Below are positions 32,144 to 40,219 of a DNA stretch of 41,718 bases, piece after piece (the stretch's first letter is position 1; each line of letters starts with the position of its first letter). The DNA is from Bacteroidota bacterium. GTDB lineage: Bacteria; Bacteroidota; Bacteroidia; B-17B0; Aurantibacillaceae. A program made the position numbers and the translations under genes. The stretch covers positions 1 through 41,718 of the forward strand of contig JAEZDS010000239.1 in the NCBI GenBank assembly GCA_023433205.1. The letters are read 5' to 3'. Below the pieces are notes generated by a model. It had not been told where the DNA came from and made no database searches. It was given only the letters and a program-made list of their open reading frames with translations.

Positions 32144-32151
32144 CAAAAGTA
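32144..32151 (-). promoter_or_regulatory. -7 box abutting the start of the barrel-like gene
   Basis: TACTTTTG on the minus strand matches TAnnTTTG, with only 4 bases before the ATG at 32139. If active, transcription would begin at or inside the start codon, giving a leaderless message. Confidence 0.5.
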
Positions 32152-32175
32152 CCAAAACTGGTTTTTAAAGTAAAG

Positions 32176-32841
32176 CTAATCTGCGATAAGGGTCTCCTTT
32201 TTAAGAAAATACCTTATCAGGTTATGTCCGAGATAAATAAATGGGATCATACAAACAGCAATCAGAAGTTTAAATGCATAACCCCAGCTGGCGTTCAGAA
32301 TAAATTCATTTACAGTCCAGGCACCCGGAATCACAAAGGCAATAAACTGTACTATAAATGTATCTACCAGCTGGCTGACGGCAGTACTGGCCGTGGCCCT
32401 TAGCCATATCATTCTGCCTTTTGTCAGTTGCCTCATTATCCAGAACAGGTACACATCAACCAGCTGCGATACTAAAAACGCTGCCACGCTGCCTACAATT
32501 ATCCACCTGCTTTGACCAAATACGGCATAAAAATTATGGTCGCTTACAGGACTAAAATCCGTTGCTTCGGTGTTTAAACCCAGCGTGAGAATGAGGTAAG
32601 TGTAAATGATAAGTCCTACCGTTATGTAGGTTAGTTTTTTTACCCCTTTTTTTCCATAATGCTCATTGATAAGATCGGTAAGTACAAAAACAACCGGCCA
32701 CAGCAGGATGCCGATACTTTGCGTGAACAAGCCAAAATACCGTACCAGTTTTCCGCCTATGAGCTCTGCTACCACGGCATTGGTGATAAAAAAACCCGCC
32801 AACACAAGAAATACAATGTCTCTGCGTTTGCCGAAATCCAT
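32176..32841 (-). CDS. Queuosine precursor transporter (YhhQ family)
   Basis: The 221-residue protein has about six membrane helices and the family pattern NAVVAELIGGKLV near the N-terminus, PVVFVLTDLINEHYGKK, ASTAVSQLVDTFIVQFIAF, and a C-terminal LIAVCMIPFIYLGHNLI. YhhQ proteins import queuosine precursors (preQ0/preQ1 or queuine, depending on lineage). Its likely pathway partner tgt lies on the same strand at 36516-37646. No QueC/D/E/F synthesis genes are in the window, so whether the cell makes or salvages the precursor is open. It lies 8 bases downstream of crcB. Confidence 0.92.
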   Translation of the reverse strand: MDFGKRRDIVFLVLAGFFITNAVVAELIGGKLVRYFGLFTQSIGILLWPVVFVLTDLINEHYGKKGVKKLTYITVGLIIYTYLILTLGLNTEATDFSPVSDHNFYAVFGQSRWIIVGSVAAFLVSQLVDVYLFWIMRQLTKGRMIWLRATASTAVSQLVDTFIVQFIAFVIPGAWTVNEFILNASWGYAFKLLIAVCMIPFIYLGHNLIRYFLKKETLIAD

Positions 32842-32849
32842 TACCTTTT

Positions 32850-33215
32850 TTAATTAGGCTGTCGTAGAAAAAAATAGAACAGCGCCAGCGCAAACATGGT
32901 GCTAAATAGCACATTAAGTATCGCCGAAGCAAAAAATTCCGCCTTTAGCAGAAGATAGGTCTCATAGCCGAAGGTGGAGAAAGTGCTGAGTCCACCGCAA
33001 AAACCTACGAGTAAAAAGATACTGAGATTTGGATAAACTGATTCACGTGTGCGGTCGAAATACACAACAAGGGCAAAGATAAGGCAGGCTATCATGTTGC
33101 TGCAGAATGTGGCCAATGGAAGTGCGATATTAGTGCTGCGTACAAGCAGTCCTATCAGGTAGCGAAGAACCGAACCGGCCCCTCCACCTGCAAACACCAG
33201 TACTAACTGCGTCAT
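32850..33215 (-). CDS. crcB: Fluoride channel CrcB/FluC
   Basis: The 121-residue protein has four membrane helices and the family motifs GGGAGSVLRYLIG near the N-terminus and GFCGGLSTFSTFGYE near residue 72-86, with the Asn in FCSNMIA. It exports fluoride from the cytoplasm as a dual-topology dimer. The start overlaps the stop of the OmpA gene (ATGA). It is the only crcB copy in the window, so a homodimer is expected. No fluoride riboswitch is placed directly before it, since it begins inside the upstream gene. Confidence 0.95.
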   Translation of the reverse strand: MTQLVLVFAGGGAGSVLRYLIGLLVRSTNIALPLATFCSNMIACLIFALVVYFDRTRESVYPNLSIFLLVGFCGGLSTFSTFGYETYLLLKAEFFASAILNVLFSTMFALALFYFFLRQPN

Positions 33216-35260
33216 GGCTGAATGTTTTCGCTTGTTACTACCACGCGAACCCTTCTGTTCTTTTTATGTTGAGCTTCTTTGCAGGGTTTGCTGCCATCAC
33301 AGTCGTTAAGCAGCTCGTTCTCGCCTTTGCCTTTTACTCCTGCAATCTGCGATTGCTGAATACCATTGCCTAGAAGGTAATTTAGCACCGCTTTGGCGCG
33401 GCGCTCAGAAAGGACCTTGTTATAGCTTGCCGGACCTCGTGAATCGGTATAGCCTATCACATTTACCTTAAGCCGGTAATACTTTTTTAACACAACAATA
33501 TTGCTGTCGAGCATCTTTTTGAACTGGGCGCTGATCGACGTTTTGTCGAAACCGAACAAAACAGGTTCAGGGTTAAAACCGATCTTACGCAATTGTTCGT
33601 CGCTGAGCTCGCCCTGCATGGAAGCAAGGTCAGGAGAGTACCCGCTGGTGTCGGAAGGAGTTGGTATCCGTACTTTTTTCAGGTTGTTTTGAATGGTGTT
33701 GCAGGCAACCACCGGCACTAGGCAGGTATCGCAGATGGCGATGATCTTTGAGGATATCGTATACTTTCCCGGTTTACCGTAGTTATTTTCAAAACCGCTC
33801 GTGTCTCCTTTAACTTCCCTGCCATCGAGCCACCAACGGTAACTTAGCACCTTAAGACCGGCTGGCATGTTCAGCGCAGTTAAGTTACTGTAGTCGTTAC
33901 TGTCGGCATCTCTTATCTCAAGGCTTACCAGATCGCTGTAATCGTCTGAACAGCTTGTGTCAATCCTGTCGAGGTAAATAACCTTGTAAATATCCATGTC
34001 GCCGAAACCACCATTTCTGCCTGAAGCAAAATAACCGGTGGTTTTGAGGCTGTCGTGTACCAGAAAAATATCGTGACCTGGTGAATTTAGGGGCTTGCCC
34101 AGATTTTCCGGCTCTCCCCATTTGCCATCGCTCAGCTTTTTACTTTTGTACAGATCAAAATTTCCGTATCCGGGATGTCCGGTGCTGGCAAAATAAAGCG
34201 TTTCGCCGTCATCAGAGAGAAAAGGAGCGTCCTCGTCAAAAGCTGTGTTAATTGGTTCGCCCAGGTTCTGAGGTGTTGACCACTCTCCATTTTCATTGCG
34301 GCTGCTCAGGTAAAGATCTGTGCCACCCAGACTGCTCTCCGCTTCCACGCTAAAAAAAAGTTGCCTGCCATCCGCGCTCAGGTAAGCATGATTTTCGTAG
34401 ATGTTTTTATTAAGCGAGGTTTTAAGCTTTCGTGGTTGGATGGAGGCCGTTTCGCTCAGGTCCACCTCATAGATACTTCCATTCTTGAAGGTGAACAGCT
34501 TTTTCCCATCCTGGCTCAGCGAAACCACCGACTCATGGCGATTACTGCTTTTCTTTTTGTTGCCGGTGTACTGGTCGGGAATGGTGTACCTCCTGGTGTT
34601 TTTGAATCCGGTGGGCGTGATCTCGGTAAGGTACATGCTCTCAAAATATTTTCCATCAAGATAGTTTATTCTCTCCCGTTCATCATCTTTCCTTTTTGAG
34701 GTAAAGATCATGCGGTTGCCGGGTACCAGTACCGGCACATACTCAGGCATGTCGGTATTGATGGTCCTTCCCCCGTTCACCACATGTATCTTAGTATCTC
34801 CTCTTTGGTTCTCATGAGCCATGGCATAACGGCAATCTGCCTTACGTTTGGAGAGTTCTTTTTGAAAGTCTTTTTCTTGTTCAAGATCAACCACAAAAGC
34901 AAGCCGGTCAAAATAATTGATCGCTTTTTGAAATTCCCCGCTGTGCTGGTAACATTTCCCCAGTGCAAACATCAGGTCATAAAGTGAATCTTCAACCGGA
35001 GGCTGATTGGCTTTTTCAAGATAGGGAAGCGCTTTTGAAAAATTGTCGAGCAGTTCGCACAACATCATACCCATGCCATAATTGGCCCTGATATTCTCAG
35101 GTTCAAGCGTCAGAGCCTTCTCATAGAACTGGCGGGCGAGTTCAAGATTACCCCGCTCAACATTAAGTTCCGCTTTTTTAATATAACGCTTTACAGGAGA
35201 AAAAGACAATGACAGCAGTGCAAGAAGCAGAACCAGGGCTATATGGGGCTTGTTTTTCAT
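33212..35260 (-). CDS. TPR-PD40-OmpA envelope protein, second copy
   Basis: The 682-residue protein (ATG 35260; a TTG precedes it) has a signal peptide and TPR units at about 25-145 (NLELARQFYEKALTLEPEN, YLEKANQPPVEDSLYDLM). PD40 propeller blades follow at about 165-420 (RMIFTSKRKD, YLSADGRQLFFSVEAE, PFLSDDGETLYFASTGHPG, TGYFASGRNGGFGDMDIY). A PKD-like segment at about 450-530 (LKVLSYRWWLDG) precedes the OmpA domain (about 560-682; YTDSRGPASYN, LSERRAKAVLNYLL, KGKGENE). It resembles PorE-type proteins linking the outer membrane to peptidoglycan, and the 908-residue protein at 13076. It overlaps crcB. Confidence 0.9.
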   Translation of the reverse strand: MKNKPHIALVLLLALLSLSFSPVKRYIKKAELNVERGNLELARQFYEKALTLEPENIRANYGMGMMLCELLDNFSKALPYLEKANQPPVEDSLYDLMFALGKCYQHSGEFQKAINYFDRLAFVVDLEQEKDFQKELSKRKADCRYAMAHENQRGDTKIHVVNGGRTINTDMPEYVPVLVPGNRMIFTSKRKDDERERINYLDGKYFESMYLTEITPTGFKNTRRYTIPDQYTGNKKKSSNRHESVVSLSQDGKKLFTFKNGSIYEVDLSETASIQPRKLKTSLNKNIYENHAYLSADGRQLFFSVEAESSLGGTDLYLSSRNENGEWSTPQNLGEPINTAFDEDAPFLSDDGETLYFASTGHPGYGNFDLYKSKKLSDGKWGEPENLGKPLNSPGHDIFLVHDSLKTTGYFASGRNGGFGDMDIYKVIYLDRIDTSCSDDYSDLVSLEIRDADSNDYSNLTALNMPAGLKVLSYRWWLDGREVKGDTSGFENNYGKPGKYTISSKIIAICDTCLVPVVACNTIQNNLKKVRIPTPSDTSGYSPDLASMQGELSDEQLRKIGFNPEPVLFGFDKTSISAQFKKMLDSNIVVLKKYYRLKVNVIGYTDSRGPASYNKVLSERRAKAVLNYLLGNGIQQSQIAGVKGKGENELLNDCDGSKPCKEAQHKKNRRVRVVVTSENIQP

Positions 35261-35267
35261 CAAGCTT

Positions 35268-35295
35268 TAAAGGTATGAATTATTTGTTGTCGCAA
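35268..35295 (-). promoter_or_regulatory. Promoter of the OmpA-crcB operon
   Basis: On the minus strand, TACCTTTA (one mismatch to TAnnTTTG) at 35275-35268 lies 7 bases before the ATG at 35260, and TTG at 35295-35293 lies 17 bases upstream. It again implies a very short leader. Confidence 0.5.
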
Positions 35296-35392
35296 GGGCT
35301 CAAACTGCTTAATTACGAACAAGATATAGTGTAAAATAAAGCCCCACACCGTAGGTGGCCTCAGTGCCGTGAGTTGTTTTACCGCCACGCCT

Positions 35393-36511
35393 CTATTTCT
35401 GAGCTGTAGTGTAAAAATAAAGCGCTACAAAAGAAAAGATAATGTTAGGGGTCCACACCCCCAGAAGCGGAGAGGCAAAACCTGTGGTTGCAATGGTGGT
35501 GAATACGTACATCAGCATAATGTAGATACAGCTCAGGAATAAACCCAGCGCTATCTGCAATCCCACCCCGCCTCTCACTTTTCTTGAAGATACACATACG
35601 CCGATAACAGTGAGGATAAAAGTGGCGAAGGGAAAAGAACTTCTTTTGTGATTCTCCACTTCATAAAGTTCTATGCGGTTTGAACCTTTCAACTTCTCCC
35701 TCACAATATAATCCTTAAGTTCAAAATAGTTCTTGGTTTCAATCTTGCTTTCATCCCGCCACATGTCCACAGGATAAAACTCCAGCTTTATTCTTTTCTC
35801 CGGAGTGAACCTTACTTCCTGCCTGTATTCGGGCTTGTGATTGCGCAGCGTGTCAAGCCTGTCCTGCAGCGTAATTGTTCGTTCGCGAACATTGTGCATT
35901 ACCCACTCGCTGTGCAAACTGTCCCATTGCATATTGTCGGCACTTAAAAAGTAGGTCTGTTTATAATTCTCAACATCTTCCAGCGTTACCTTGTAAGCGG
36001 TATTTATCTGGTTATCGTAGCTCTCAATGTAAAGCAACCGGTTCTCACCTATCTTTTTATGAATGTTATGCTCTTCATTGTTATAGTTTTTGTTGATCCA
36101 TTTGTCTTCAAATCCAATCTTGATCTTAAAGGCTTTGGGAAGGAAAAAATGATTAAAGATCAATGAGAAACCTGCCAGCAGAAAGGCTGCTATCAGATAG
36201 GGGCGGAGGATGCGGTTAAAACTGGTTCCACTGCTCAGAATTGCTATAAATTCGCTCTGCTGGGCCATCCGCGAGGTAAAAAAGATCACCGAAATAAAAA
36301 CAAAAAGCGGGCTGAACAGATTCCCGTAGTAGGGAATGAACATCAGGTAATAGTCGAAGATTATTTCCCTGAGCGGAATGTCATTTGTGGTGAAATTCGA
36401 CAGCTTGTCTTTGATGTCGAATACAATAAAGATTGCAAGTATAAGGGTAATTGAAAAAAAGAAAGTGCTCAGGAATTTCCTGATAATATAGAGGTCAAGC
36501 TTTTTAAGCAT
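35393..36511 (-). CDS. LptF/LptG family permease (YjgP/YjgQ)
   Basis: The 372-residue protein has membrane helices near residues 13-35, 55-75 and 95-118, a long periplasmic beta-rich region (about 125-270), and three C-terminal helices (about 295-370). The opening LDLYIIRKFLSTFFFSITL and the block RMAQQSEFIAILSSGTSFNRI are typical of LptF/G permeases, which extract lipopolysaccharide from the inner membrane with LptB. It follows tgt by 4 bases and is co-transcribed with it, an order seen in other Bacteroidota. Whether it is LptF or LptG cannot be decided. Confidence 0.9.
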   Translation of the reverse strand: MLKKLDLYIIRKFLSTFFFSITLILAIFIVFDIKDKLSNFTTNDIPLREIIFDYYLMFIPYYGNLFSPLFVFISVIFFTSRMAQQSEFIAILSSGTSFNRILRPYLIAAFLLAGFSLIFNHFFLPKAFKIKIGFEDKWINKNYNNEEHNIHKKIGENRLLYIESYDNQINTAYKVTLEDVENYKQTYFLSADNMQWDSLHSEWVMHNVRERTITLQDRLDTLRNHKPEYRQEVRFTPEKRIKLEFYPVDMWRDESKIETKNYFELKDYIVREKLKGSNRIELYEVENHKRSSFPFATFILTVIGVCVSSRKVRGGVGLQIALGLFLSCIYIMLMYVFTTIATTGFASPLLGVWTPNIIFSFVALYFYTTAQK

Positions 36512-36515
36512 TATC

Positions 36516-37646
36516 TCATAACCTTTGCGACAGTTTAGTTACCATCTCCGATTTCCAGTGGCTGAAGCTGCCGTCTTTAATGCGCCTGCGTGCTTCCTGC
36601 ACCAGCCATAAATATAAACCTAAATTATGAACACTGGCAATCTGTGCCGCGAGGATCTCGTTACAAACAAGCAGGTGCCTCAGGTAAGCCCGTGTATATT
36701 GCGCGTCAACAAAAGTTGAACCGTCGGTTTCGAGCGGGCTGAAATCATCTTTCCACTTTTCGTTCCTGATGTTGATGATGCCGTTCTTGGTGAACAGAAG
36801 TCCGTGACGCGCATTGCGGGTGGGAAGCACACAATCGAACATGTCTACCCCCAGGGCAATACATTCAAGCAGGTTGGCAGGCGTTCCCACACCCATAAGA
36901 TACCTGGGTTTGTCTTTGGGGAGTATGGCGGTAACCAACTCTGTCATGGCATACATCTCTTCCGCCGGCTCACCTACGCTCAATCCGCCAATGGCATTGC
37001 CCTCACGGTTTTTTGATGCAACAAATTCAGCCGATCGTTTCCTCAAATCGGCATAAACGCTGCCCTGCACTATGGGAAACAATGTCTGGCTATAACCGTA
37101 TTTGCCCTCTGTACTGTCAAAACGGGCAATACACCTGTCAAGCCACTGATGTGTGAGCTGCATTGAATTTTCGGCATATTTTTTTTCACAGGGATAGGGT
37201 GTACATTCATCAAATGCCATTATTATGTCGGCGCCTATGGTCCTCTGAATATCCATTACCGATTCAGGTGAAAAAAAGTGTGTGCTGCCGTCAATATGGC
37301 TTTTAAAAGTGGCGCCTTCGTTCTTGAGTTTGCGCTGCTGTGCCAGTGAAAAGATCTGATAGCCGCCGCTGTCGGTTAGTATGGGTTTGTCCCACCCGTT
37401 AAACTTGTGAAGCCCGCCTGCTTTTTCCAGAATATCAGTCCCGGGACGAAGATACAGGTGATAGGTATTGCCCAGAATGATCTGCGCCCTGATGTCGTCT
37501 TTAAGTTCCCGCTGGTGAACAGCTTTTACAGTCCCGGCTGTTCCTACGGGCATAAAGATGGGTGTCTCAATTACACCGTGTGCAGTAGTTATAAGCCCGG
37601 CGCGGGCAGAACTATGCGGATCACTAAATTGTAGCTCGAAATTCAA
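36516..37646 (-). CDS. tgt: tRNA-guanine transglycosylase
   Basis: The 376-residue protein matches bacterial Tgt over its full length: PIFMPVGTAGTVKAVHQREL, GNTYHLYLRPG, LTDSGGYQIFSL, FDECTPYPCE, MGVGTPANLLE, and the nucleophile region DMFDCVLPTRNARHG. It exchanges guanine-34 of GUN-anticodon tRNAs for a queuine precursor. The C-terminal region that normally carries the zinc-binding CxCxxC motif reads STFVDAQYTRAYLRH, without those cysteines, while the following HNL histidine is kept. The start is TTG at 37646: no in-frame ATG lies nearby upstream and the N-terminus MNFELQF fits the family. A TAnnTTTG box lies 4 bases upstream. Confidence 0.95.
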   Translation of the reverse strand: MNFELQFSDPHSSARAGLITTAHGVIETPIFMPVGTAGTVKAVHQRELKDDIRAQIILGNTYHLYLRPGTDILEKAGGLHKFNGWDKPILTDSGGYQIFSLAQQRKLKNEGATFKSHIDGSTHFFSPESVMDIQRTIGADIIMAFDECTPYPCEKKYAENSMQLTHQWLDRCIARFDSTEGKYGYSQTLFPIVQGSVYADLRKRSAEFVASKNREGNAIGGLSVGEPAEEMYAMTELVTAILPKDKPRYLMGVGTPANLLECIALGVDMFDCVLPTRNARHGLLFTKNGIINIRNEKWKDDFSPLETDGSTFVDAQYTRAYLRHLLVCNEILAAQIASVHNLGLYLWLVQEARRRIKDGSFSHWKSEMVTKLSQRL

Positions 37647-37650
37647 GGTG

Positions 37651-37658
37651 CAAAGATA
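37651..37658 (-). promoter_or_regulatory. -7 box abutting the tgt start
   Basis: TATCTTTG on the minus strand is a perfect TAnnTTTG box, with only 4 bases before the TTG start codon at 37646. No clear -33 partner is seen. If used, the tgt message would be leaderless with a UUG start, which is unusual. Confidence 0.5.
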
Positions 37659-37698
37659 AGGGAATCAGCGGGGAAACATTTGCGGATATTTGGCCGTA

Positions 37699-38397
37699 TT
37701 ATGCTGTGATGTTCTCATTAAAATAACGCCTGCGTATGATGCCCTGAACATCGGCCATTTTTTCAGCTCTTTCGTCGGCCAGACTGAATTGTTTCTGTCT
37801 TAACACATCGGCATGCAGGTAGTCGTCGTCAGGCACCGCAATCACTGTCATAGAAGCCGCCTTCGCCGCAATCACGCCGTTAAGCGAGTCTTCTATCACC
37901 AGGCATTTTTGAGGGTGACATTTTAAGTTTTCAGCGCAAAGAAGAAATACCTCAGGGTGTGGTTTTCCGTAACGGAGTCTTTCGGCTGATATGGTTGCTG
38001 AAAACTTTTTCTGTAACCCTAACCTCGCAAGAACGGCTTTCATCAGACGTACCGAAGAAGAGGTGGCCAAACCACATTTAAGTTTTTTTGCCTCACAAAA
38101 ATCCAGCAGCTCATGTACTCCATCAAGCGCCCGACCCTCTCTTTCAATCAATTCCAGCAAAACATCCATTATGCGCAGTTCAATAAGGTCAGAGGAAGAA
38201 GCGGGCTGGTTGAACCGATGCAGCCATAATTTAACAACTTCTGCGATCCTCATGCCCATGGTTTGCCTGCATTCGTCTTCGCTCACAACCATGCCAGATT
38301 CGCCAAAACCCTTCACCATTGCCCGTCGCCACAAAGGTTCACTGTTAATCAGCACGCCATCCATATCAAATATCACCGCCTCAGGTACCCACGTCAT
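37699..38397 (-). CDS. HAD family sugar-phosphate phosphatase (HxpB-like)
   Basis: The 232-residue protein carries the HAD motifs: nucleophile DMDGVLINSEPLW (motif I), LATSSSVRLMKAVL (motif II), the Lys in RYGKPHPEVFL (motif III), and IEDSLNGVIAAKAA (motif IV). The cap and length match beta-phosphoglucomutase/hexitol-phosphatase-type HAD-IA proteins; the VINSEPLW variant favours a HxpB-type sugar phosphatase. It is divergent from the GT2 gene, with the promoters of both in a 71-base gap. Confidence 0.88.
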   Translation of the reverse strand: MTWVPEAVIFDMDGVLINSEPLWRRAMVKGFGESGMVVSEDECRQTMGMRIAEVVKLWLHRFNQPASSSDLIELRIMDVLLELIEREGRALDGVHELLDFCEAKKLKCGLATSSSVRLMKAVLARLGLQKKFSATISAERLRYGKPHPEVFLLCAENLKCHPQKCLVIEDSLNGVIAAKAASMTVIAVPDDDYLHADVLRQKQFSLADERAEKMADVQGIIRRRYFNENITA

Positions 38398-38422
38398 TGT
38401 TAATTATTTTGTTTAATAGTCG

Positions 38423-38430
38423 CAAAGATA
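38423..38430 (-). promoter_or_regulatory. -7 box of the HAD phosphatase gene
   Basis: TATCTTTG on the minus strand matches TAnnTTTG, 25 bases before the ATG at 38397. It lies close to the opposing promoter of the GT2 gene, whose -33 region begins at 38437. Confidence 0.5.
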
Positions 38431-38436
38431 CCTGAA

Positions 38437-38464
38437 TTTGCCTGCGCAGGGAGCGATAACTTTG
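38437..38464 (+). promoter_or_regulatory. Promoter of the GT2-sigma-rsmG operon
   Basis: TTTG at 38437-38440 and TAACTTTG at 38457-38464 (perfect TAnnTTTG) are 16 bases apart. The ATG at 38469 follows after only 4 bases, again suggesting a leaderless message. Confidence 0.55.
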
Positions 38465-38468
38465 AGAT

Positions 38469-39608
38469 ATGTTTTACCCATCATTCAACGAGCTGGGCCT
38501 GCCAGAAGTGTGTACTATTATTGCCGGTCTCGCTTTTGTAATGGTGCTGGTGAATTACCTCCTCAATTATCTGCCGGTAACGCTGCTGAAAAAAAACCAT
38601 CTTGATGCGGCAACAGAACCTCCTCCCGTATCAGTGATCATTTGCGCGCGCAATGAGGAAGATAACCTTGCCGCCTTTCTTCCAAAGATCCTGGCGCAGA
38701 AGTATCCGAAATTTGAAGTGGTGGTGGTGAATGATTGCAGCGACGACAATACAGGGAATGTGGTTGACGCGCTTGCAGTAACTCATCCACATCTGCGTAA
38801 AGCCGATATAAAGGAAGACGCCTATTATAAGCACGGTAAAAAATTTGCAATGCTCGTGGGAATAAAAAGCGCCAGCTACGGGCACCTGGTCTTTACCGAT
38901 GCAGATTGTTACCCCGCTTCTGATCAGTGGTTGAGGAACATGGCTGAAGGATTTACGCCACAGCGTGAGATTGTGCTGGGTTATGGTTCTTACGAAAAGC
39001 AGGAAGGAATGCTGAATGACCTGATCCGTTACGACACTTTTTCAAATGCCGTAATGTACCTGTCGGCTGCTATTCGCAAAAAGCCCTATATGGGAGTGGG
39101 ACGCAATCTTGCATACAACAAAGAACTGTTCTTTCGCAACAAAGGTTTCGCCACCCATTATCACCTTAAATCAGGAGATGATGACCTCTTTGTTAACGAG
39201 GTGGCAAACAACAGCAACACAAATGTGTGTATTGCCCCTGAAGCCATTACGATAAGTAAACCTGAAGTTAAATTCAGGGAATGGAATCTGCAGAAAGCGC
39301 GGCACCTTACAACAGCACCTTTATATAAATCCGGCAGCAGGGGACGACTGATGTTTAACCATTTTTCACAGTACTTTTTCCTTCTGGCTTTAATAGCTTT
39401 GGCCTTTTCAATGGAAACCGTCCTCTTTATCCCCGCACTTCTTTTGTTGAACTTCGTTGTTCACCTGCTGGTAATGAAAGGCGCGGTAAAAAAGCTTGGC
39501 GAGCCCGATCTGCTTGTCTCCGGTTACTTTTATGGGTTGATACTTCTGTTTATTTACCCTATCTTTCAAGCTACAAAAATCTTCAATAAAAAACGGTGGA
39601 CGATTTAG
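38469..39608 (+). CDS. Family 2 glycosyltransferase, membrane-bound
   Basis: The 379-residue protein has a first membrane helix (about 15-38), a GT2 catalytic domain (PPVSVIICARNEEDNL, VVVNDCSDDNTGNVVD, the DADC metal site in VFTDADCYPASD, and GDDDLFVNE), then QKARHLTT corresponding to the QxxRW-type acceptor motif, and two or three C-terminal helices (about 295-365). It probably adds sugars from a nucleotide donor to a lipid or polysaccharide acceptor at the inner membrane. The acceptor is unknown. It overlaps the sigma factor start by 13 bases. Confidence 0.9.
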   Translation: MFYPSFNELGLPEVCTIIAGLAFVMVLVNYLLNYLPVTLLKKNHLDAATEPPPVSVIICARNEEDNLAAFLPKILAQKYPKFEVVVVNDCSDDNTGNVVDALAVTHPHLRKADIKEDAYYKHGKKFAMLVGIKSASYGHLVFTDADCYPASDQWLRNMAEGFTPQREIVLGYGSYEKQEGMLNDLIRYDTFSNAVMYLSAAIRKKPYMGVGRNLAYNKELFFRNKGFATHYHLKSGDDDLFVNEVANNSNTNVCIAPEAITISKPEVKFREWNLQKARHLTTAPLYKSGSRGRLMFNHFSQYFFLLALIALAFSMETVLFIPALLLLNFVVHLLVMKGAVKKLGEPDLLVSGYFYGLILLFIYPIFQATKIFNKKRWTI

Positions 39609-40219
39609 ACGATAAAGAATCAAGGCTTACAACCAAGGCGGTTTACGACTATCGCCTGGTGCGTAAGGCACTCGACAGTGGCGATCAAAAAGCCTATGCC
39701 GAATTGCTGCAGCGTTATCGTGAAAGCGTTTTTTTTATGATGATGAAGATGTGCAACAACCGTGATGACGCGGAAGATCTTACCATCGAGGCCTTCGGAC
39801 GCGCCTTCAAAAAACTTGAACAATACAGTCCCGATTTTGCCTTCAGCACCTGGCTGTTTAAGATAGCCAGTAATAACGCCATCGATTTTCTGAGGAAAAA
39901 GAAACAGAAGTTCGCTCTTTCTATTGATACCAAAGCCGAAAACACTGAAGGTGCAGATCACTCAGCCAATATCCGCGCCAATACACTCGATCCTGAAGAG
40001 CAGTATATCCGTAAACAAAAACTCGACAATGTTCGCGATCTGGTGAACAATCTCAAACCAAAGTACAAAGAGATGATAGAACTTTTTTACTTTCAGGAAA
40101 TGAGCCATGAGGAGATATCACAGAAACTTGGTCTCCCCATCGGGACCATCAAAGCCCAGCTATTCAGGGCACGAGATCTTTTGTACAACGCGCTCAAGGG
40201 CGTACACGGAAAAGTTTAG
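39596..40219 (+). CDS. ECF-type RNA polymerase sigma factor
   Basis: The 207-residue protein has sigma-70 region 2 at about 25-95 (RESVFFMMMKMCNNRDDAEDLTIEAF split here as DDAEDLTIEAFGRAF, then FSTWLFKIASNNAIDFLRKKK) and region 4 at about 150-200 (MIELFYFQEMSHEEISQKL, then GTIKAQLFRARDLLYNAL). It starts with GTG at 39596, overlapping the end of the GT2 gene. It is probably constitutive: no anti-sigma factor lies next to it. Close homologues are single-copy and conserved beside rsmG in many Bacteroidota, but its regulon is not readable here. Confidence 0.93.
   Translation: MDDLDDKESRLTTKAVYDYRLVRKALDSGDQKAYAELLQRYRESVFFMMMKMCNNRDDAEDLTIEAFGRAFKKLEQYSPDFAFSTWLFKIASNNAIDFLRKKKQKFALSIDTKAENTEGADHSANIRANTLDPEEQYIRKQKLDNVRDLVNNLKPKYKEMIELFYFQEMSHEEISQKLGLPIGTIKAQLFRARDLLYNALKGVHGKV

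Noticed and set aside
32850..33215. Fluoride riboswitch upstream of crcB
   Set aside because: crcB starts inside the end of the OmpA gene, leaving no leader for a riboswitch.
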